From contig VTFK01000190.1 in NCBI GenBank assembly GCA_009617715.1, forward strand, positions 186,001-250,000: a DNA stretch of 64,000 nt, read 5' to 3'. The notes beneath the pieces are model-generated. The model had not been told where the DNA came from. It saw nothing but the letters and a program-made list of their open reading frames with translations, and did no database searches. Shown here one piece after another: positions 25,036 through 37,000 of this stretch (within the stretch, counting starts at the first letter, position 1; the number at the start of each line of letters is the position of its first letter). This stretch comes from Plectrocnemia conspersa. Lineage: Eukaryota; Arthropoda; Insecta; Trichoptera; Polycentropodidae. The translations under genes were made by a program, and so were the position numbers.

Positions 25036-25079
25036 ATGAGTCCTGTTTGTGGATCAAAGAAAAAAGGCTCCGTTGAACG
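25036..25079 (+). CDS. Kinase first coding exon
   Basis: Encodes MSPVCGSKKKGSVE plus CG, followed by the donor GTGAGT. The two leftover bases join the A of exon 2 to give Arg (SVE-R-ASNMIRVDEEDPVG). A TAA stop lies in frame about 40 bases upstream, so this is a plausible translation start. A possible acceptor (TTTCTTAG, ending 24919) would make the leader part of the exon begin at 24920. Confidence 0.7.
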
Positions 25080-28000
25080 GTGAGTTTCAGTATTAAAAAA
25101 AAATCCCCTAGCTAAAATAATATTAAAAAAATATTTTTTATCTTTATTGTTGAATGTAGAAACACAAATACTTATATATTTGTAACTTTATGCCATTTTT
25201 TCTTATTAGAACACTTTTGCGTTGTACATATATTGAACAGCTGGATATTCGGCAACAATGTTATGGGGAACTTGTAATTCTAGGTAGCGCATTCCATCGG
25301 CTTGTCGATAAGATAAATTTTGCAAAGACACCGAAAGCCATTGTTTATGGTACATTTGGGATTGCATTTATCTAATCCGTCCGAATCTCCGACCGTAATA
25401 TACATCAGCATAACAAATGTAAATGCGCAGCAAATCATAAAGACTAATAACTATTTGATTTATTACGCTTTTAACACGTTCACGGCGGACCCTACAACTA
25501 AAAAACATGGTTTTAATATGTAATAAATGATTTACCTTCACGCTCAATATTAATAAAATCATAAGCGTGTATTCCAATACCCGCGAGTCATACTGTGCTA
25601 TCGACATCGTGTGAGTAATCACGAAAATTTGAAATATTAGGCCCGCAATTCAAAAGTATAGCACAATACAGAACTGAGGTAGATTAGTTGCTTGTGGACT
25701 TAAGATTTTTTATTTTTTTAATATCTCCCACACATATGTTGAATAAATGAAGATTACATTATAATCAGATTATTTTAAATTATGAACATACATATCTACA
25801 ATACACTCCAGATATATACATACATATAAAAATTAATTCTTTTTGTAATGCTGCAAACATTGGTGTAATCATTATAACTCACTTTCATTATATAAAATAT
25901 CTATTTCTAAACATGATATATTTAGGGCAGACGGCAAATGACCGAGTCTGGGTTCGTGACATTAACGTAAATAGAACAAAGTCGGTCAAATTTTAATATA
26001 ACATAATAAAGCCATATTTCAAGTATATGTACTTATAAAAATATGGACCGTTTAAATCTGTTAATCTCCAGTGATGGATGTTCGTATGATTTTGTTTTGT
26101 TTTATTTGAGTGTTTATTTTATTTTCTCGTGTTTATATAGCTTATTAACGACTTGTTTTGTTTGAAGATTCGCTCATAAAATCGGCCGATTTAATAACAA
26201 GAAATAAAAGTAAATGAAATTTAATTGCCCGCCAAAACACCTACACACGTCCCAGGCGTAGTATAATAATATAAATACTCCTTATTGTGTATTATGTATA
26301 CTTTTGCCGAAGTGAGACAAGAGAAGAAAAAAGTAAATGATTTACGTCCCACATTGAAAATTTCTCTCTTTGCCGCTAATATTGGCGACAAATATGTCTC
26401 GGATTTCGATTTTTATTAATTCCCCAATGCTATTTTAAGTCGATCGATGCGCGGCTTTCGTAACTGTGCGAAAAATAACGTAAATTTCATGTTGACGCTC
26501 TTCATTTGTATGTCAACTGGGCCTATGTTAGTAAGTAATTTTCAATAAATAAAGCTCGTATTTCTAGTGGTAGTGGGAAGAGGACTAGTGTTTAGTTTAA
26601 ATTTAAACGTATAAAAATAAAAATCAGAAGTAGTAAAACAACTGGACATTGAAAGTATTTTTATTTGACACACTAAATACCTAGTAGCTGCTAGTTTTTT
26701 GGGCAAAAATATTATTTGCTCTTTTGACAGCTAATTATAAAATTATAAAAAAATAATAGTCTTATAAATCCAAACAAATTGTTCATTACAACATTTTTGA
26801 TATAATCATCTGTTATGATAAATGGTGCAATTCTGAATCAGCCACAATTTCATCAATATAGCGAATTTTAATTGTGTGACTTGATTTTCTAATTTATTTA
26901 AACCTGAATAGTGATACTTGCACAGTGACATTTGCTTTCTTGCAGATATATACTTCTGAATATACAACAAAGTCTGAAATAGTTATTATTGTGTTATGGA
27001 ATAGTTAGATTCGGTATTATTTTATATTCGAATAAACTTCTATCGTATAATCTTTAATTCAGTGGTTTAAGATACAAAAAATCCAAATAAATCTATAAGA
27101 TCTTAGTAATAATGTTAGTGTATTCTTATAAATTAAAGTGAACCACCAAATTTGTGTCCTTTTGTCAAAAAAAAATAAAAAAAACCTACATTCTATATTA
27201 AAATGAAAAAAAGTTTCATGCGCGTTTCAGAGTCATTGTCGTGAATTTCTTAGGGTCAAGGTTGATCGATAGGAATAGTCAGTTGAAGCAATTCCTGTTT
27301 GGCAGACAATCATAAATGATCGTCGTGGCGTTGGCACTCTTGCAATGACTCAATGACTAGATGTCAAATCGACAAATACGCTTTTGCACCTTCGTTTGGA
27401 CACGTCATTCTTTCTCTTCTGTCATCAAAATCAATCATTCAATAAATGAAGAAAATATTAATTGTTTTTATTTGTTTCTTTACAGAGCCTCCAATATGAT
27501 ACGAGTCGACGAAGAGGATCCTGTTGGAGGTGAGCAACCTTTCACTCAGTGAAAAAATTGTATCATATGTGTATTAACAGTATAATACTAACGCATGTTA
27601 AATAGTTGAATATACAATCAATTCCATTTACTCTTAACTATTTTTTAACATATAATAAAACTAGCATTTTGCAATTTTTTTATCTTGTATCATAAGATTA
27701 TGGTGCATATGTACATATATATATAGCATAGCGATAGCCATGTATAACTTAAGTGAGTCAAATTAAAATCTATAATATTTTTTAATCTAGTAATTTATCA
27801 AACATAAAATAGCAATATCTTTATTTAGCATAAAACAACAATATCTTATTTCTGGATATTTCTCAAGCGTCTAAAACGTTCTTAAGATCAATATATATTT
27901 AATAATATTGTGAGGCCATATTTATTTCTGATTCCTGGCGGGTGACCTCAGTAGAAGTCTTAGCCACCCCTGATATATAATATATATAAAAGCCTAGACG

Positions 28001-31000
28001 TATATGTATTTTTCTGTTCATTAATTAAATAGAGATTCATCACTCCTCAAGCTGCGAGTACTTTTAATATCAATAAAATAATACTTCTAATTTTAAAGTT
28101 ACTATATTGATAATATATAATAGTTTTACTAAATTCATAGTCTGGTATAGTTTTTTTTAAGCATAGAAAAAAATAGAACATAATAAATTTAACAGTACAT
28201 AACTTTTCCCAGGTAGTGAATTGGAGCTTGTTTCAAAAGCTTGGAAAACCCTGATACATTTCACCTCTTTTAGATGAATGAATGCCTCGGAAGGATTACG
28301 TTCGTGTCCGAGTCATTTCCCAACACGCTTTCGTGTTTACACGAGTCGCATTTTATTCGCACTTTCGTCCATTGGGGAAGTATGCATTTTTTGCGTTCAA
28401 TAGAACTTTCAGTGCCAGCTGGAAGTCGGCCAGAAGCCGCAAACCTTGTCGCCCGGTAGACAGACCAAATAATATATTCATTTAAAATAAAATATCAAAA
28501 TAGATCGCATGTACCCTTGCCTTGTGAATGTGCGATTCGACAGAGAAAAAAACATAAAAAGCACAACGCTGACATTTTCACAATGTCGAGAGATCCGGAT
28601 AAAATTGATATAATCCACGGTTAGTGAAGGTCAATAGCGAGTTGCATCATGGTGTTTATTTCGGACACGGTATATACGGAATGTGGTGTAAGTAAAAATA
28701 GATAAGAACGGCAAGGACTCGGACGTTGACACTTTGTCTGAGATGAGTCTGCGGAATGTTTAATAATATATTAAAATAATAGATACTTATACATATACAT
28801 AAAAAAATATTAGAAGAACAAATAGTCTTATTTTATTTATTTATCGTAAATCTTCCGTTGAAACATGACAGGCGTTAGCCTTATACGTTACAACGGGATC
28901 AACACATTCAGAAACTACTAAGCAAGTAGTGTCTTACTACTGAAAACAAAGTCTATAAATCAGTGATATATATTTTATAATTTATAAAATATTATTACAT
29001 CTTACAATCAATAGATGTCAATATGCTTTTATTTTAATTATTAATCTCGATATTAATCAGCGAGATTAGAAATATCTAGGAAAGCCTAATTTGTGATGGT
29101 CAATCGGAATTAAAATGATATAATAATCATTAATGCTCCTCTCTTAGACACAATAGTAATTTAAAAACGCTAGGGTCTATTTAGGATTCGAACCCTAGGT
29201 CTTTCAGGTATTAGTCACCGACTTATACTACTGGTCTATCGTTTTATATATACATTTAATAATTGTAATCACTTATGGACTCAAAAATACTGCATATAAC
29301 AGCTATGAATCATACTACAAATAATTTTTATGAAAGAATAATCAAAGATTGAAGAGTGAAAGATACGACTAACACTCTTGTGTACATACCTCTACTAAAT
29401 ACAAAATATCTTTACAGTTAGATAATCCACGGGGATCTGGTTATGATCCTTTTAAGCGAATGAATGAGTGCAAAAGTATTTTTATTGAGCATAACAATGT
29501 CCTATCAATTCTTAACCACGCGTTTGAATAAAGTCAATACAGTATTAAAATAATGACAATACTGCCTAATGTTTATGTTTTGAACGAAGCTTCATTACCT
29601 TCTTGAAGGTATCGTAAACGTCTATGTTTACCTTTGCAAAAATCTGGCAATTTCTAATTCTGGGTGTTCTCATTTGCATTTTTTGTTTAAATGGTAATCT
29701 CGCAAGGATTGATTTAAATTATGCTACCAGATTAATATAGAATCTTCTAAAACACCATTTTCTTTAAATTATTTAAATTGTATTATTAAAAAATATCATA
29801 TAATTTATCACTGCTTTTCGAATAAATACGTAGTTTTTCTTTCAATTAAATGACAGTTGTTGAAATAAAAGTTTCAGTGTGGGAATAAGCAAAATAGTAA
29901 TTGAAGACCTTATTTGAAGAACAACCATTGCCACAAAATCGCTTTTAACAGGAGAGAGTAAAAACTATTTTTTTTCTTTGATTACAAGGAAATACTTTAT
30001 TTAATTCGTTTTATATATAAACATTAAATCATAAATTTATATTAGAAATTAAATAATACGCGCAAAAAAGATAGAAAATAAAAATCAACTTGGACATTGA
30101 TTGTTCCTCATTTTTTTTAAATTGGCTGTTTTTCTGAAAATACTTTTTTTTTAAATACTTATTTACATATTTACCGTTTAAGCTTAGCATTATTGAATAT
30201 ATACATGCACGCATACACTTAAAATACGTTTTTTTTTCAAAAAGCATGTATGATAGGAAAAAAATATTAAAATTAACAGTAATTTATTAGAAAATAATAC
30301 AATATTTATTTTATAAATGTAAATCATTAATCTGCATTACTCGAGACATCTTCACTATATAATATAGAAAGAATTGCCTTCATATAAATTGTTCTACCTT
30401 CGTCAAGTCGAACCTAAAATTAATGAAAATATTAAATATTTATATTAGAAATCACATTTAAAAATATAAATATGTACATTACATTTAAAAGTTGCATTAT
30501 GCATAGAAGTTATTTCATGTTTTTTGAGATCGTCCTCTAACTACTGATTTCGCCATAATCATTCCCGATAAATACGCGTTTTGTAGTAGGTTCTTTGACT
30601 TTATATTATAAAAATGTTTAAACAAACTCAATCAAGTGATTTCATTTAACATTTTCAAAACATCATAACCTACATCTTTAAAATAAGTAATCATAATTAA
30701 CCATTTGATAAAAAATATGATACATTTACAGTGAATAACGATTAGCATGAATAATAATTTGACAAAATACTATATAATTTTATTTATTTATTTTATTTTA
30801 ACATAAAATAAAAAACGGCTCATTGAGTATTTTGTTACTAAAATTCGACAAAATATAAATATTATAGTAGCGGTAAAATGAATCAACAGAGATAATATTA
30901 TTTGTAGATAAAAAGATTTTAAAAGATAATAACTTGCTTTTTACATGATTTTTTCGATAAAATCAGGTGATCATCAATTATTGTGTAAAATACTCTTATT

Positions 31001-34000
31001 ACGAAAATAATGCTAAAATTGTTTAAACTTGTTATCTTAACTTTTGAGATAATACTGTAACTATAACAATAGTTTAATCTAAAAAAACATTTTAACTTTA
31101 TGGTTTCAAAATTCATATTAAACGATTTTCACTGTTTAAATATAACTGTATATTTATTATGTTTTCGCTTCGAAGGTGGATAAATAATTATGGCATTTTA
31201 TATGATAGTAAAGAAATCGTATTTTATTATTGCACTGACCAATTAAATGATTTTTTAATATAAACAATAATATTTTTATTAGGCTTAAAATTTTAGTAAG
31301 GCTGAGGTGTAAAAATTGTGCATCATTTTATATATATTTTGCTCGATTTTCGTTTTATATTTACAATAAATATTTTTTGGATCCTTGGTAATGGAACTAT
31401 AGAAACCACAATTTATAACATACGTAAATAAATATAAAAATATAAATGTATTGTATACATAAGAATTTATGATCAATGTTTCGTGAGCATTTTTATCATA
31501 AACAATTTGAGTTATTTTTATAGCCATTTTATTACTCTTAAATTTAGAGTTGGAGAGATAAAAACAAAGCATTTTGGAATAACAATTCTCATAAAAGCAT
31601 GCACGCCAAAATATATGTATAAAAAAGGATTGATTTTTTTGTTTCGCTCAAAATATGCCAAATGCTAACATTTGACAGTGAGTTTTTGAAAAATTAACAG
31701 CAACATTTTATGTATTTATTATTTATTCCAGAATTGGAGCCTTCGTTTCCGCAGAGAGATGTAGTCATCAAGCGAGGGCAAGACCCTGAAGACTACTATG
31801 AATTGCTTTCGGAAATTGGCAGGTATAATTCATCCAATTGCCTTATCAGTAATATGAAAATGATAATTAACAATATAATGAAGAATAGAAAATAATTTTG
31901 TTGTCAACAACGTCGTTTGGCAATGATTCAATATTTCTTTTGTAACGTGTTCCCAAAATTTTATGTTATTAACGTTGAAGGACGAAATATTAATAAAATA
32001 GTCTTGCAATGTTGCTAATTGCGTAATCATGTGAGTCATTCTATTTTCTGTTATTTTAGAGGGAAATTTGGTACAGTGTATCACTGTAAAGAAAAGGAAA
32101 CTGGTTTAGAGCTGGCAGCTAAGTTCGTCGGAGTGTCCAGGCGAGGAAAGAAGAAATGTAGAACGAGAAGTAGACGTTATGAGACAGTTACAGCATCCAA
32201 GACTTATACAATTATATGATGCTTATGATAGCGGGAAGATTATGTGTGTTGTGCTAGAATTGTAAGTAAAACTGTTAACTATTAAAAATAATATTCTCTT
32301 TATTTAAATTTAAATTATATTTTACACGAGACTGAATTATGATACTTTAACAGTCAATTTTTTAAATGATAGTTTTTCCTTTTAGCAGAATATCCTCTTT
32401 TAATCGCCATATTTGATTTCTTTGCCCCTCTCAATCCCTAGATTTGATTTATTATTGTAGTGCTACTTAAAAGTGCTAAATATAATAAATACTGTACATA
32501 AAAATAAACTTTTGTGACATAACTAATAATTTATTTGAAAAAAATCTATGCTAAATTAGTTTAAGCGATGATTCTATAGCTGTTCTTTACTACTTATTCA
32601 TTTTAAAGAATAGTTTATGATACAAATTTTTACCTAGTAATACCATCATTCAATGCTTGATCATAAACAATGTATTTTTTTGTTTCAACACAAACGTGTT
32701 CAATGCCTCTTCTCAACCATAGAAGTTTTGGTATGTCTTTAATCACCTTGATCTGGAGTAATTCATTTGAATTGAGAGAATTATATGCATGTATATCTTA
32801 GCTGAATAAACGGTAGCTCATTCTTAGTTATAATACTATGAATTCTAATCAAATCAAAATATCAAGAAAAACAATCACTGACTGGCCAATTTTGCCCCCC
32901 CCCTAACTAAAAAAACCGCTCAAATTATGTTCCTGATTCTAAGCCAGAAATTATCGAGTTGTCCCTCAATCTTTTTCTTGAAAATATTTTAAAAAAATAT
33001 GTCATATCGGTGAAATCATGTTGGAATACATTTTCACCAGTAGATATATATTTTTACCAGTGAAAATATAATTTATCTGGTAGGTGCTAGTAAAATTATA
33101 TGATTTCAACTTATCTATACATAGTAATATATACGTTTACATACTTATTATTATTTATTAACATGCATAAATGATAAATAAATGTTACAGTGAATGTATA
33201 TTTTTCAGTTATATTTTCACTAGTGAAGTCCAGATACATTTTCACGAGTAAATATATATTTCTAGGAGCTAGTGAACTTATATGTTGCTCTAAAATGAAA
33301 CTCAATTTGATAGTTGCGAAACGTTTATTTGCTGTTCAAACCCAGACCTAACCTAATGAAAGTTCTAAAATTAATTATACTGGCTTAGTTTGTATTTAAA
33401 ACTTTTATTAGGTCAAGTTCAAAATACAAACTAAGCCAACTCATCTCTTGAAAGAAAAGAAGGTTAAGAAGTACAGACAGACGTCGCATCTCGCTGTTTT
33501 AAAAATATCAAAATAGTCAACGTGTATTTAAATCGTATTTTGGTCAATGGAGGACGCAAAAACAATTATCACTTATCTGAAGTCAAAAATCGTGTCGGCG
33601 CCGTTGCACTGCAACGCTCTTGAAGTGGATTTTTGACTTATGATTTATATTTTTGCGCTCTTCTATTGGTCAAAGTTGGTTTTATATGCTTTATTCGATT
33701 ATCACTTATTGCAGCATTTTGACAATATGTTTTAATTTGCCTATTTTTTATTTTCCAGAATTACAGGCGGGGAATTGTTCGAGAGAGTAATAGATGATGA
33801 TTTCATATTGACTGAAAAAGCTTGCACGGTTTTTATGAGGCAAATTTGTGAAGGAATTGAGTTTGTGCATCAGCAAAATATTTTACACTTAGACATGAAG
33901 GTAAGATGTTCAATATTCATAAGATATATGTACGTTTATTATCGTATTTTTTTCTAATTTCAGCCTGAAAATATATTATGCCTTACAAAAGCTGGCAATA

Positions 34001-37000
34001 GAATAAAAATCATTGACTTTGGTTTAGCACGAAAATTTGATCCTTCCAAAAAGCTTCAAGTTCTATTTGGAACTCCTGAATTTGTGGCACCTGAAGTTGT
34101 AAACTTCGATCAAATCAGTTTCGGCACAGACATGTGGTCAATAGGAGTCATATGCTATGTATTGTGAGTTGAATTATTGTACTTAATTAATATTTATGTG
34201 TCAATACAACTCACACAATCAAAACATATTGCGCCATAGCCAGCGCGTTCGCTACTTTATTATTTTTAATATAGATTATTTAGTTGTATATAATTTAATA
34301 ATATTATTTCAGATTATCTGGACTTTCGCCTTTCATGGGAGAAACTGACGTTCAGACCATGGCTAATGTTACTATAGCAAAATATGATTTTGATGATGAG
34401 GCTTTCAATGAGATATCAGAAGAAGCGAAGGACTTTATCAAAAAGCTGCTAGTCAAGGATAAACAGTGAGTGAAAGTTTATTTTATTATAAAAATAGCAA
34501 TTAATTTAGTATCATTCATTTCATCACTTTGGATGTGCGTCTCTCTGATTCATTGAATCAAAAACGTTTCATTTGAAATGAAGAACCTAACGAACCGGAA
34601 CGTTTAGTAAAATATTTGTAGTACTTGGTGATTCGTTCCGGTTAGCTACAGTCCATTCCAAGCCTTAAAACCAACTAACTAAATATTAATACTTACAAAT
34701 ACTTAAAAATACCATACTAATTGTTTTATACCCTTGTATGAATAATTTTTCACATATATTATGTATAATTACTTGGAAGTATCGCTGCTATATCCATAAA
34801 CGACGAAGACCCAAGTTAATTCATAGTCAAGTGTGATTTGTATTTAATACATATTGTGATTTACAACTTTAGTGCTTTATATTTGTATTAATTGTATATA
34901 TGTTGTGTGAATTATATTTGCATATTCAGAACTATGTCAAATTTGTATGGCAAGAAATTGATATTTACATTTTTGACACATATCTGGCTATTTGTATCTT
35001 TATGTACATATTTTTGATTATATCTTGAGAATAAACTATGGGTCTTTGTCTTTATGATACAGGAGCAGAATGACAGCTCAAGAATGTGTCGCTCATAAAT
35101 GGCTGCAAAAGCGTCCGCCGGTTCAAGAAGTCAAGAAAGATCCAGAGCCTTTAGTATCAAACGGCGTGGAACCCGAAGAGCTGGACGTTGCCAAAGACAA
35201 CCTGAGGTTATTCGTCGAAAGATGGAGCGAACATCCAAATTCTCCTTACTTGTTCGACGTTACGAATCACGAGATTACACCGTGTGCTTCTATGGTTCAA
35301 TGCAACGGTCTTGAAAGGATATCTTCCCAACAATCGATAGGAGGATGTTCGCCTTCTCCTTGTGCTTCGTTGAGCAGTCTGATAGACAATGACCAAAATG
35401 TATTGAATCAAGAAAAAAATGTCTTCCACGGATTCCACGGCTTAGAACGGAGAGCGTCAGACTCTTCTTGTTTCGTAAACAAAAAAGCAGACGTGTGTCG
35501 CAGAGTCAACTTGGCCGAAGAAATTAAGAAGTTATCAGATCATCTATACTACTTATCAACTATGAACACAGATTTAGTCAATAATAATGTAGATAGGTCA
35601 ATGCTTACCAACGAAATAACTAGTACCGTTTCGAACGGCATTGCAACGACCAAAACCACTAAAACTGAAACTATCAGCATTAAGAGCAACGGAGTTTCAG
35701 AACATAAGGTGACAAGGAAAGAATCTATCACCAACTCTATAAAATCAAAGGTTAAGAGCATCGAATCGGAAGAGAAGAGCGGCGAATCAAGCATATTTTC
35801 TAATCTGCCTTGGGTCAAGCGGAAGAATAAGATGTCGCATACAAGTAGAGATGTTCCATTGTCTCCCGTGGAGAAGAAGAAGTCTATCTTCGGAATAGAG
35901 TTCAATAGAAGGCGCGATAAGATAGACAAGTTCGCAAAGTCTCAAGAAACATCTCAAGATGTTTGCGAAGAAGAAGCTAAAGTGAGAACTCAACATTTTT
36001 ATAAGAAAGTGGACTCAAACGGTCAGATTAAAAATAACGCCAATAACACTAAAGACTTGCTTCTGCACTTGCTGGACGAGTGGGGAGACAGTCAGAACAC
36101 TGCACCTAATCTTCATACCGGAAGGCATAAGTCGGTATCGATGGAATGGTCGGAGGCCGAATCACTAGGCACAAAAACGATGAATTCTGTCAACACGTTC
36201 TTCAAAAGACAATCTTCGGTTCATTCGGCCGGGAAGAAGAATAAAGAGATCATATCATCCTGTGGGTTCAAATGATGAATGAAGCATATGGGTGTATATT
36301 TGTATTACACAGAAACGTTTTTAAGTGTATAACAGGATTTCAACATTGTCGCAGATAGTACTTTTGCAATGCAAATTAATGGGACCAAGGGTTTTTTATA
36401 ACTATCTTTTATTTTTTTAACTATATTGTGCCTATTTGTTCACTTCATTTATGAAATCGAGTTATACAATAATTATTATATTAGGTGTAGTGAATTCCGA
36501 TTGTCTTCAATCTTAATATAAGATTCAGAAAATATTAAAATATCAATGAAGAATAGAGTAATATGAACATGTATAGCGGGTTAAAAATGAATCTTATATA
36601 CTAGATATTGAAAAGTGAAAAACACCATTTCTTTTGTGGAGCAATACATAATAGCAATTTCAGTGATTGAGACTAGCTTTACTGGACTTTAAATTTCAAC
36701 TGTTATAAAATAAAATATCTGATATTTAATATAGATGTTAGATTTCATCTATACTATTTGTATAATATAATTATTATTTTATTAAACAATACTTTCATGG
36801 TAATGATTGAATACAATATAAAATTGTATAAGAAAATATTTTTATTGTAATTCGGTTACATATATACTTTTAGGTATACTCTTATCGTAATTTTATCCGA
36901 TGATTATCGTTTTTGATATCATATCTGTAACCACTTCAGCGGAGTGATAAAACAGGCCATGTATTTCGTAATAACACAGTGAAACGAATAGAATAGTTAT

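Larger units (their letters stand above)
27530..31731. other. Kinase intron 2
   Basis: 4.2-kb intron holding a SINE (28848-29250) and the second copy of a dispersed repeat (29440-29700). A GC-richer patch at 28280-28470 is open in two frames. It has no acceptor or donor in phase with the kinase and no recognised domain, so it is left unassigned. Confidence 0.5.
32262..33758. other. Kinase intron 4 with fold-back repeats
   Basis: 1.5-kb intron. Its right half is crowded with inverted repeats described separately (33025-33295, 33381-33438 and 33538-33674). No exon is seen. Confidence 0.5.

Noticed and set aside
28274..28485. Two overlapping frames in kinase intron 2
   Set aside because: No acceptor and donor with matching phase and no kinase-family or other similarity.
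35099..35996. Alternative frames inside kinase terminal exon A
   Set aside because: Shadows of the 401-codon frame that joins the kinase in phase.
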